Positions 56,771-63,566 of a stretch of 64,000 nt of DNA are shown here, one piece after another (the stretch's first letter is position 1; each line of letters opens with the position of its first letter). Under the pieces are notes generated by a model that had not been told where the DNA came from, did no database searches, and was given only the letters and a program-made list of their open reading frames with translations. The stretch lies in contig LS483478.1 of the NCBI GenBank assembly GCA_900478215.1, positions 2,914,001 through 2,978,000 on the forward strand, given 5' to 3'. The DNA is from Salmonella enterica subsp. houtenae serovar Houten (GTDB taxonomy: Bacteria; Pseudomonadota; Gammaproteobacteria; Enterobacterales; Enterobacteriaceae). Both the position numbers and the translations under genes were made by a program.

Positions 56771-56950
56771 TTATTTAATAATCTCGCCTACCGCGTGCCC
56801 AGGTATATCATTCTCTTTATATCCAGGCTTGCCAGGTAAAAACGGAGCATCACCCGTAGTCGGTGCCTCTGTGCCCGGTAAAGGCACAAGCACATCATCA
56901 GAGCCTGCTCCACTGACAACCGACATTTCCTGATATGCTATTTCTTTCAT
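56771..56950 (-). CDS. Putative class II microcin precursor with double-glycine-type leader (59 aa)
   Basis: The gene starts at ATG 56950, 5 nt after a perfect GGAGG ribosome site. Its first 15 residues, MKEIAYQEMSVVSGA, line up with the microcin L leader MREITLNEMNNVSGA, including M-(K/R)-E-I, E-M and V-S-G-A, followed by G as at the known cleavage site. The predicted mature peptide has 44 residues (from GSDDVLVPLPG to AVGEIIK), is rich in Pro, Gly and acidic residues, and has no Cys and no membrane helix, unlike known microcins. The frame is intact. A Fur-like box lies at 57053-57071 upstream, and a terminator downstream. No immunity gene is adjacent. It could also be a secreted signal or accessory peptide using the same exporter. 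Confidence 0.65.
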   Translation of the reverse strand: MKEIAYQEMSVVSGAGSDDVLVPLPGTEAPTTGDAPFLPGKPGYKENDIPGHAVGEIIK

Positions 56951-57052
56951 AGAACCTCCATTTAACCGTACAAAATATAATGGATAACAAATCTTACTAA
57001 TGCCGTATTGCAGCTCCTATGCAAATAAGAACAATCTCAATAACATGCCTTA

Positions 57053-57071
57053 TATAATAATCGTCATTATT
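57053..57071 (-). promoter_or_regulatory. Candidate Fur box upstream of the 59-aa peptide gene
   Basis: On the minus strand AATAATGACGATTATTATA agrees with the Fur consensus at 14 of 19 positions and is itself nearly palindromic (ATAAT-N4-ATTAT). It lies about 100 nt before the start codon. Confidence 0.45.
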
Positions 57072-57188
57072 GTACCAAAAAGCCGAATAATTAAGCAGAT
57101 TTAACCGAGTTGCCCAACACTGAATAATCACGCTATGTTACTTCATGATGTACTACATAGATAGTACGCCATGAAGGTGTTCGATTTT

Positions 57189-57217
57189 ATGCCCGCCCAT
57201 TGGCGGGTTCTTTTTTG
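57189..57217 (+). terminator. Rho-independent terminator
   Basis: CCCGCC-CAT-TGGCGGG is followed by TTCTTTTTTG. Its gene is not evident on the plus strand and may have been lost. Confidence 0.65.
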
Positions 57218-57226
57218 TGAACCGAC

Positions 57227-57358
57227 TTATTCCATTACATTCTGTTCTGCTCTGAATATCCCCTCCTGTCCAAACCAAACAACCATACCGTCAGGTACAC
57301 AATAAGACGCCTCCATTTCCGTACATTCATCCAGGAATAGTCAGTCTGAGATATCCAT
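57227..57358 (-). pseudogene. Remnant of a small unidentified gene
   Basis: The frame reads MDISD, a TGA stop, then LFLDECTEMEASYC and VPDGMVVWFGQEGIFRAEQ to a TAA, 43 residues if the stop is ignored. The composition is that of a real protein, but no ribosome site precedes it and I do not recognise it. The TGA could be a mutated Trp codon. Confidence 0.3.
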
Positions 57359-57362
57359 TAGT

Positions 57363-57386
57363 AAGACACCGCCCAAGGCGGTCTTT
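57363..57386 (+). terminator. Hairpin with T-rich tail
   Basis: AAGAC(AC)CGCC-CAA-GGCGGTCTTT forms a stem with a small bulge followed by a T-rich run; a terminator-like element without a visible gene. Confidence 0.5.
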
Positions 57387-57695
57387 ATCCGCTCCCTTTA
57401 ATGCAATCTATCTACACTAATCGGCTCTTCTGATCATTATGACCAACCATTCATTATCACGCTATTTATATAAACGAACATAATGTCACAAGCAATAGAA
57501 CAAAAAAGAAGCAACTATTCACTATGTGCAATTATTCACATTGAAATTACAATTACAATACTTAAATAACAATGCCTTATAAGCTTTGATATTCTCTGAT
57601 AAACTGAGCAGCAATACCACAATAATCAGGATACGCTTCTTATTATAACAATGGAAACGCTTGTTCTACCTTACTCTATCAGGAGACAGAAACCC

Positions 57696-57794
57696 GTGAC
57701 ATCAACAGGCCTGCTGATTATTCTTTATCTGGCATTAATTATAATTTTAGGTATATTTTTATACCATCTTTTAATATTGCTCATGAAATTATAA
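57696..57794 (+). CDS. Very small hydrophobic protein (32 aa)
   Basis: GTG 57696 is placed 5-6 nt after AGGAGACAG and opens a 32-residue frame, MTSTGLLIILYLALIIILGI followed by FLYHLLILLMKL, that is almost entirely one membrane helix. The ribosome site and clean helix suggest a genuine small membrane protein, of the kind that modulates transporters or kinases or acts as a toxin. It lies 139 nt upstream of the Mig-14-like gene. No homologue comes to mind. Confidence 0.5.
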   Translation: MTSTGLLIILYLALIIILGIFLYHLLILLMKL

Positions 57795-57933
57795 AAAAAT
57801 ACCAAGTTATAATCCAGTTAACGTTATCTGACAACTTTTTCAGCCAATTCCTAATGCACCACATCGTTCCATTACTATATCACTTATCATAACTACAGTA
57901 TTATTTTTCATTTTAAAATACAGGAGTTATTTT

Positions 57934-58830
57934 TTGAATATTCAATATGTAAAACGAACATTTACCCACTGGGAAACATCCTCTTTTTCCACCTACAGAG
58001 ATACCTTCGAACAATATGGTGGTAGCGTTAACATGCATCCTGATGTCGTGGAATATTTCATGAAACACCATAACTGGAAGTTTTCATTTTTTCACTACAA
58101 AAAATATGGCGAGATTAAAGGGGCATATTTTGTATGTAACAACCAAAACATTGGAATACTGATGCGCAGAACATTTCCGCTTTCATCTGATGAGGTACTT
58201 ATTCCTCTTGACCCTGAACTACGATGCTTCCTTCCTGAACGTACTAATAAGCTTTCTGTATACCACAGGTCACAAATTATTAATGCTACATGGCGTCTCG
58301 CCAGAAAGAAACAGAACTGTCTGATAAAAGACACTTTTTCTTCTAAATTTGGGAAAAACCGTCGTAACGAATACCAAAAATTTCTCCGGAATGGTGGAAG
58401 CGTCAAAAGTCTGGATCATTTCTCAGGTGATGAACTGGCGCAGATTTACCAGTCGTTATTCCGCTCACGGTTTGGTGACACTCTCCCGTGTTACCCGTCA
58501 GGCAACCTGATCGACTTTTTTTCCCATCTTCGCCACCTCCTGTACGGTTGTGTGCTCTACGTTGAAAACGCACCATGCGCTTTTGATATTGTGTTAAAAG
58601 CAGAGAGCCGCCTTAATGTATATTTTGATGTTCCAAACGGTGGTGTAAGAAAAGAATGTATGAATCTTAGCCCCGGAAGTATACTCATGTGGCTTAATGT
58701 TAATAATGCAAAGAGTTATTGCCAGGCAAAAAATAAGAAGTTTATTTTTTCTATCGGTGCCCTCAGACCGGAATGGGAGTACAAGCTACGCTGGGCTGAC
58801 CCATTTTTTACCGGAAAATCTTTTTGTTAA
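57934..58830 (+). CDS. Mig-14-like protein (GNAT/FemX-type fold predicted)
   Basis: The 298-residue protein starts at TTG 57934, 7 nt after AGGAG, and reads MNIQYVKRTFTHWETSSF. The stretches GGSVNMHPDVVEYFMKHH, NRRNEYQKFLRNGGSV, NLSPGSILMWLNVNNAK and FSIGALRPEWEYKLRW resemble Salmonella Mig-14, a PhoP- and SlyA-controlled inner-membrane-associated protein that raises resistance to antimicrobial peptides (established for Mig-14). In Typhimurium mig-14 lies elsewhere, beside virK, so this would be a second family member. The gene is AT-rich like the rest of the island. Family assignment is from motif memory and deserves a search. Confidence 0.6.
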   Translation: MNIQYVKRTFTHWETSSFSTYRDTFEQYGGSVNMHPDVVEYFMKHHNWKFSFFHYKKYGEIKGAYFVCNNQNIGILMRRTFPLSSDEVLIPLDPELRCFLPERTNKLSVYHRSQIINATWRLARKKQNCLIKDTFSSKFGKNRRNEYQKFLRNGGSVKSLDHFSGDELAQIYQSLFRSRFGDTLPCYPSGNLIDFFSHLRHLLYGCVLYVENAPCAFDIVLKAESRLNVYFDVPNGGVRKECMNLSPGSILMWLNVNNAKSYCQAKNKKFIFSIGALRPEWEYKLRWADPFFTGKSFC

Positions 58831-58860
58831 TATACCAGGAGCAACGATCTTACCCAGCAA

Positions 58861-59200
58861 TAGTGGACACGCGACCAAGTGAGTAGACCCTCAACCAGAG
58901 GTGACTCACATGACAAAACCAGCATCAACCACTAAAAACCACGCGAGCAGCACACACCTGAATTTCGCCACGAAGCCCTGAAACTGGCTGAACGTATTGG
59001 TGTGGCTGCCGCCCGCGAACTTAACCTGTATGAATCACAGCTCTATCACTGGCGAAGCAAACAACAAAATCAGCTCTCTTCTTCTGAACGCGAACAGGTG
59101 ATATCCGCTGAGAGCGCCCGTCTGAAGCGTCAACTGACAGAACGGGATGAGGAACTGACCATTTTCCAGAAGGCCGCGACATACTTTGCGAAACGCCTGA
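58861..59200 (+). pseudogene. IS3-family element fragment (orfA, frameshifted)
   Basis: The left end (TAGTGGACACGCGACC... to AAGTGAGTAGACC) looks like an IS3-type terminal repeat. An orfA-like frame begins MTKPASTTKNH at 58910, shifts frame near 58945, then reads HTPEFRHEALKLAERIGVAA and ELNLYESQLYHWRSK with a leucine-zipper-like RLKRQLTERDEEL. It ends at AKRL near 59200, where phage sequence begins. orfB and the right end are missing. Confidence 0.75.
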
Positions 59201-59329
59201 TGGAACCGGAAGTCACCGCGGCGGCCAGCCATCGCCGGTAGAGAGGACGGGTAAAGGCGGCAATAACGCTGTCCTGGAGAATGCTGTACCCTTCCTGCGC
59301 CTCCACCAGCTCGATCACTGCGTCATATT

Positions 59330-59773
59330 CCCGTTTGACAGCGTGTTTATCGCTTCACTGTATCGAGCTTCTTCTACAATACTTCCAGGCATTGCGGCGT
59401 CAGCTCCGGCTGTTTTGCTTCTGACGGAAGCGGCAAGAGCTGCGGCGTCCAGGCGAGTGGCAAGTTTTGTTGCTTCGGTGCGCAGCTGCTTAACAATGGC
59501 GGACAGACCAGCAGCAGTTGCAGCAGATGTAGCGGCTTATGCTTGTGCATCTTTTACAGCCTCATCACGAGCAATAATGTGGCCCTGTTCAATAATACGG
59601 GCGGCGGTCTGGGTGTTGACCTCCTGAGAGGACTCAGTACTGTCACGTTCCGCCCATTTCTTTTGCCAGCCCCTGTCACTCCAGACATTACCGACGATAA
59701 ATGCGCCTGCCATCAGCAAAATAAACACCAGTTGCAACCAGTATCTTTTCAGCAATGCAAGTAACAGATTCAT
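59330..59773 (-). pseudogene. Rz-like spanin / DUF2514 lysis protein, interrupted
   Basis: From ATG 59773 the frame has an N-terminal anchor helix (LLLALLKRYWLQLVFILLMA) and a polar domain (SDRGWQKKWAERDSTESSQE...DEAVKDAQA). A TAA follows after residue 78, and the same frame then continues with the family-like SAIVKQLRTEATKLATRLDA until it degrades. The start overlaps the endolysin stop by 4 nt, as in phage lysis cassettes. The C-terminus is joined to the IS3 fragment. Confidence 0.7.
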
Positions 59774-60396
59774 ACCAGCACCGATTTTGCTTTTTCAAAA
59801 CGTGCCCGCCTGTCACAGATGCCGTTCTGCCCTGCGTTGATAGTCTGCGTAACGCGTACCAGATCGTCGGAGTATTTCAGACATCCTTTAATTGCGAAGA
59901 ACCACGCTGCGCTACGGGCAGCATACGTATCCTGTGCCAGTAGATCCGGATGAGCAACGAGCTCAGTTCTTAGCCCATTACCACAATCGCGGTATTTGTT
60001 CAGGCCAGTGATCTGGATAAGGCCGCGCCCGCAGTAATTCCAGCCATCCCCAGGCCCGTTATTACCCATTCGCTTACTGTATACCAGATTAGCGATTGCA
60101 CGCTGTCGCTCCAGTGGAAGCGCCTTCTCACAGGCTTTGCGTCCAAGAGTGCTGGCCTGGTCTGGAGGGATTCTCCCGGCGCGGATGAACCCGGTCAGCC
60201 CGGCGATACTGTAGTTGAAGTTCTCCACCAGCCTTGTAAAACCAGAGCTTTCATGCCCGGCTTGCGCAATAAACATGGCCTGATCCAGTGGTACAGTAAT
60301 ACCGAATTCGCTCATTGCCGCAGTAATATGTGGATATCAGCGTACAGTTAACCCGGCGCTTATACCAGCCGCCTGCTGAAATTGTGACTTATTCAT
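59770..60396 (-). pseudogene. Phage endolysin (GH19 chitinase-like lysozyme), nonsense mutation
   Basis: From ATG 60396 the frame reads MNKSQFQQAAGISAGLTVR, then TGA at codon 20, then YPHITAAMSEFGITVPLDQA and on to the end; family members have Trp at the stop position, so this is TGG to TGA. The rest (181 residues from ATG 60315) includes MFIAQAGHESSGFTRLVENF with the catalytic Glu and GWNYCGRGLIQITGLNKY. An internal start at 60315 could still give a shortened protein. Confidence 0.75.
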
Positions 60397-60399
60397 GAT

Positions 60400-60747
60400 T
60401 AAACCTGTGGGGGATGGATTGCCACCGCCAAAGCGGTTACTGAAATACGTTGAAATGATGGTGCTAATTTTCTTCACGCCGATAAATCCAATAGTGCCGC
60501 CAATGGCTATTGTCAGACTTTTCGGCACATCAAAGTCATCCAGCGCAGAAACTGTCATCAAAGTCAGGGAACCACACAACACCCCTTCAAACAGCGTTTA
60601 TTTCCAGCTCCTGCCGTTATAGACCATGCGAAGAAGCGCAACAACGATAGCTATTACCACACTGCCGACTGGAACATCGCTCCGTCACTAGCTTTAAAAA
60701 AGTTCGATCCAACTGTCCCACGAATGAGGATCAAAGTGCATTTTCAT
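60400..60747 (-). pseudogene. Phage holin, multiply disrupted
   Basis: Behind a strong GGGGGAGGTC ribosome site ATG 60747 starts MKMHFDPHSWDSWIEL. The frame then breaks in a T run, breaks again near QSAV, and meets a TAA after NGRSWK. The later part, VLCGSLTLMTVSALDDFDVP and SLTIAIGGTIGFIGVKKIST, is the typical second half of a lambdoid holin and runs without stop into the endolysin frame. Confidence 0.65.
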
Positions 60748-60802
60748 GACCTCCCCCTGTCCAGGAGACTGATTACCCCGGTATCGGGCGAGTGGAAAAA
60801 GA

Positions 60803-60824
60803 AAAGGCTACCGAAGTAGCCTTT
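60803..60824 (-). terminator. Terminator upstream of the lysis cassette
   Basis: The stem AAAGGCTAC/GTAGCCTTT with a CGAA/TTCG loop is followed on the minus strand by TTCTTTTT. It lies between the expected late promoter and the holin, where lambdoid phages place the terminator overcome by Q. Confidence 0.7.
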
Positions 60825-60850
60825 GATTTAAATAATGAGTGAGTATTGCA

Positions 60851-61173
60851 GTGCCGGTCGCTACCCGGAAGGGCTTTGGTTGATCGGCCATGATCCGCGA
60901 TGGTGTCTGCTGCGATATTGGTTAACAAAAGTATATGATCAGTTTCACCCCGCGCTAACGGGATTCACTGCAACATCTGCATAATAACATTGTAATTTAC
61001 ATGGGTTATTAGGATTTATCTGTTTAACTTAACTATAAAAATCAGGCAAGGTTAGAAAACTGCACGATCACGCTCCTGTCAATTGTGCGGTTCTTGCTAA
61101 AAGCGATGATATATTTTCTTTCTTAATCAGATTCAGTATTTACTGCCCGCCTCGTCCCTTCGGCGGTTTTTTT
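60851..61173 (+). repeat. Unit A of a diverged tandem duplication in prophage non-coding DNA
   Basis: It begins TTGCAGTGCCGGTCGC, passes GGGATTCACTGCAAC, and ends CAGTATTTACTGCCCGCC plus a T7 run. Unit B at 61335-61681 has the same landmarks in the same order (TTGCAGTGCCGGGTGC, GGGATTCACCGCAAC, CAGTATTTACTGCCCGCT). The final CCGCC...GGCGG-T7 (61147-61173) is a terminator. Confidence 0.55.
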
Positions 61174-61334
61174 CTGCATGGTATATATGCCCTGTAACGA
61201 TGGGCCACCGCCGCCGCCGCCGCGTGACCAGCGGAGCTACACAGGGTATATGGTCCGCCATCGGCGAGTTGAGCCCCGTACCTACAGCTTAGAGGTCTAC
61301 TACTCTGTCCAGATGAGCCAGTGGCGGTTGATTG

Positions 61335-61681
61335 TTGCAGTGCCGGGTGCCTCCCGGTGAGCCTTTGGCTGGCTATACCATGACTCGCGTGACAAATAAA
61401 CAGCTATTTCCATTGATAACCAATTACACCCCACCGCACAGGGGGATTCACCGCAACCACAATAACATAACAGGATAATTTACCAGGTTTATTATTTTAA
61501 GAATTATCTGCTCATCCCAGACAGTAATGACATATAAATTGTAAGGTGTTACACGGTCTCCATCAGTCAGTTTCTTGCAGATTTCTACTGATGGGTTGGT
61601 TTACCCGTGTAACTGCAGGAACGAGGTCCCTTTACCTTCAGTATTTACTGCCCGCTTACTTTTTTGAGCGGGATTTTTTTA
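61335..61681 (+). repeat. Unit B of the tandem duplication, ending in a terminator
   Basis: This is the second copy of the unit described at 60851-61173, with additional sequence between 61540 and 61625 that forms a long hairpin. It ends at 61649-61681 in CCCGCTTA...TGAGCGGG followed by seven T. Confidence 0.55.
61548..61681 (+). ncRNA. Candidate structured small RNA
   Basis: Nested inverted repeats GTTACACGG/CCGTGTAAC and CCATCAG/CTGATGG (61548-61613) are followed by a rho-independent terminator at 61649-61681, the pattern of an independent small transcript. No promoter can be assigned with confidence, and no family is recognised. Confidence 0.35.
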
Positions 61682-61729
61682 TAAGCAATAAGTAAAAAAG
61701 CACGCTGTATCACTATCAGGAGAACAGAA

Positions 61730-62119
61730 ATGCCTGGATATTATAAAATCAGTCACAGTTGGGAGTACAGGAGACACACACACTGGAATGATGTCCTTCT
61801 GGAAGCCGTTGTCACTTCAGATACAAATCTGACTGCAGAGGAAACACTGACTCAATGGCTGCATGATAAAAAACAGGGAACAGTTACCGTCGATTATAAA
61901 AATATCACATGCTGGCACTACAGTGGAGTATGGCTACATTACGCTATTAACAACAATGCTCTGTCTTTATATATGCACTCAAGTGGTGAGGATGCTTTTG
62001 ATTCACTCAATTACTGCGCCTATGCAATAGCAAAAAAATTTATACACATCACCCGGACATTAATATCCAATGGATTGAACATCCCCATAAATGTAATAAC
62101 TTCAGACAAACATCAATAA
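61730..62119 (+). CDS. Hypothetical protein (129 aa)
   Basis: ATG 61730 stands 6 nt after CAGGAGAACAG. The product (MPGYYKISHSWEYRRHTHWN...) is soluble, Trp- and Tyr-rich, without signal peptide or membrane helix, and is not recognised. A transcript would come from just behind the unit B terminator. AT-rich base composition matches the island. Confidence 0.6.
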   Translation: MPGYYKISHSWEYRRHTHWNDVLLEAVVTSDTNLTAEETLTQWLHDKKQGTVTVDYKNITCWHYSGVWLHYAINNNALSLYMHSSGEDAFDSLNYCAYAIAKKFIHITRTLISNGLNIPINVITSDKHQ

Positions 62120-62216
62120 ACAGTGAGTTATAAAAAGCCCCGATAACTGACAAGATATCGATATTTAAGGGGTGTTTCACATATTATTCCGTTAGTGTTT
62201 TTTCGCGAAGATAAAA

Positions 62217-62306
62217 ATGTCCTGGATTGAACTGACCTCATTGCTGGTATTCATTGTTGCACTTCCGGTCCTTGTTTGGTTGCTGACCGGTTGGTTCAGG
62301 CGCTGA
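62217..62306 (+). CDS. Very small membrane protein (29 aa)
   Basis: ATG 62217 opens a frame of 29 residues: MSWIELTSLLVFIVALPVLV, then WLLTGWFRR, one membrane helix with a basic C-terminus. The shape is that of small regulatory membrane proteins or type I toxins. The ribosome site (GCGAAG) is weak. The rest of the stretch 62120-62608 shows no other gene I can support. Confidence 0.35.
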   Translation: MSWIELTSLLVFIVALPVLVWLLTGWFRR

Positions 62307-62608
62307 GGATTCGACATGCATTTTATACAAGTACAACTCTCCATACTCAGAAGCGTACAAGACAGTTTTATGCAAAGTCAAGTTTAGATAAAGTATTATT
62401 GTTGTCCTTGTTAACAAGCTCAGAACAAGTCTGTTTTCGCCCCTTATGAATATTGCATTACGCTTCTCCACCCGACCATTATACGGATGTGTTTATGCCG
62501 CGTCACAGACATAAAAAAAGCCGCAAAGTTATCAGACATGGAGGAGTGCTTAAATTGCATGACACGACCATTACGAGACAATCCCTGCGACTTTTCAAAC
62601 AAATATCG

Positions 62609-62821
62609 TTACCCGGACTTGCGTTTTTTGAATAAGAAGAACCCAACTATAGCCATTAACAAAAACGAAACAATATCAATAACTATTTGATTATGAATAT
62701 ATATAGGCAAGATGTTTTTTGATACGTACATAACTATAAAAATACATAATAGTTTAAAACAAACTGGAAAAATAGATTTTAGTATCAATTTTACTGCTTC
62801 TATCTCATTTACTTTTTCCAT
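62609..62821 (-). CDS. Putative microcin immunity protein (70 aa, two membrane helices)
   Basis: ATG 62821 lies 4 nt after the stop of the Gly/His-rich precursor gene and gives MEKVNEIEAVKLILKSIFPV.... Two hydrophobic helices (SIFPVCFKLLCIFIVMYVSK and IVSFLLMAIVGFFLF) and a basic tail KKRKSG resemble the small membrane immunity proteins of class II microcins in size and topology. The frame is open further upstream inside the precursor gene, but the ATG at 62821 fits coupling. The role is inferred from position only. Confidence 0.6.
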   Translation of the reverse strand: MEKVNEIEAVKLILKSIFPVCFKLLCIFIVMYVSKNILPIYIHNQIVIDIVSFLLMAIVGFFLFKKRKSG

Positions 62822-62825
62822 AGTG

Positions 62826-63173
62826 TCACCAGTGATTTCCGGTTCCGATCCCTGCAGGTGTATGCGAAACACTTGGTGCTTCGTGCATGTGCTCACCAAT
62901 CCTTCCGCCAATTTCACTACCAACACGATTACCTACAGCTGCACCAAGCCCTCCACCTAATTCACCTCCAATCAAGCCTCCCGCAAATCCCCCAATCGTG
63001 GATCCAGCGGCATGTCCCAGACTATTATGCCCTCCGTTCCCAGAGCCTCCATGAGATGAGCCAGTACCATTATGGGAACTGGAGTGATTAGTACCATGCC
63101 CTCCACCATTATTTCCCCCATTACTTCCGGTACCAGATACCATGAACAAAATATCATTATCTATTGTTTTCAT
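62826..63173 (-). CDS. Putative Gly/His-rich class II microcin precursor (115 aa)
   Basis: ATG 63173 follows an AAAGGTAG ribosome site. The first 15 residues MKTIDNDILFMVSGT align with microcin leaders (M-K/R-x-I ... V-S-G-A/G) and are followed by G, as in MKEIAYQEMSVVSGA-G of the second peptide in this island. The mature part would have 100 residues, with 34 Gly and 10 His: a hydrophilic repeat-like half (GGNNGGGHGTNHSSSH, SSHGGSGNGGH) and a glycine-zipper helix pair (STIGGFAGGLIGGELGGGLG, AAVGNRVGSEIGGRIG), ending GIGTGNHW. Known microcins also join a glycine-rich membrane-active helix to a distinct tail. The -1 residue is Thr, not Gly or Ala, which is unusual. The frame is intact, and the next gene is the proposed immunity gene. 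Confidence 0.7.
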   Translation of the reverse strand: MKTIDNDILFMVSGTGSNGGNNGGGHGTNHSSSHNGTGSSHGGSGNGGHNSLGHAAGSTIGGFAGGLIGGELGGGLGAAVGNRVGSEIGGRIGEHMHEAPSVSHTPAGIGTGNHW

Positions 63174-63391
63174 ATGACTACCTTTTAATCGATTTAGTTA
63201 ACTACCGAAAGTAATTAAAGACTGATATTTACATTAAAGATACCTAAAAGTAAAAACAACAAGTAAACAGATGTAAATTAATAAGTCAGAAAAATAATGC
63301 ATAATTACTTTATTACACCTTGAAAATAAAACATTTTTTAAAATAGCCACATTATTTTTTAAAGAATCAATTTATTTTATATTAATATGGT

Positions 63392-63405
63392 TTGATTTAT
63401 GTCAA
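63392..63405. promoter_or_regulatory. FNR-like site upstream of the Gly/His-rich microcin gene
   Basis: TTGATTTATGTCAA matches TTGAT-N4-ATCAA at 9 of 10 positions. It lies about 220 nt before the start codon in a very AT-rich, gene-free stretch (63174-63450), so it could serve this gene if the promoter is distal, or be a chance match. Confidence 0.35.
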
Positions 63406-63449
63406 AAAACACAATTTTACACTTATAAATATTTACATGTTAAATAAGT

Positions 63450-63566
63450 TCATTGTTAGTATTCAGTCGTCACAAATGGAAGTGGTAGCAAGTCATGAAT
63501 CGCCACAGATTTAACAGACACCTCAGTGGACTGCTCCCCGCCGTAAACGGCGAAGCTTCCCACTTC
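63450..63566 (-). mobile_element. Right end of an IS200/IS605-type element with possible omega RNA
   Basis: Directly behind the tnpB stop lies a hairpin GCTTCGCCG-TTTA-CGGCGGGGAGC (minus strand) in a conserved-looking stretch. In this family the subterminal hairpin and the 3' end of tnpB form the omega RNA that guides TnpB. The exact end cannot be fixed. Confidence 0.5.

Noticed and set aside
61178..61360. A 60-residue plus-strand frame with a run of six prolines
   Set aside because: There is no ribosome site, it spans the junction between the two repeat units, and composition is explained by a CCG repeat.
62238..62635. Two open frames, one on each strand, of 60-77 residues
   Set aside because: Neither has a ribosome site or recognisable sequence, and each lies in low-complexity island DNA.
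62858..63091. Plus-strand frame of 77 residues opposite the Gly/His-rich precursor
   Set aside because: It is antisense to a frame with a leader, ribosome site and partner gene; its own start has none.
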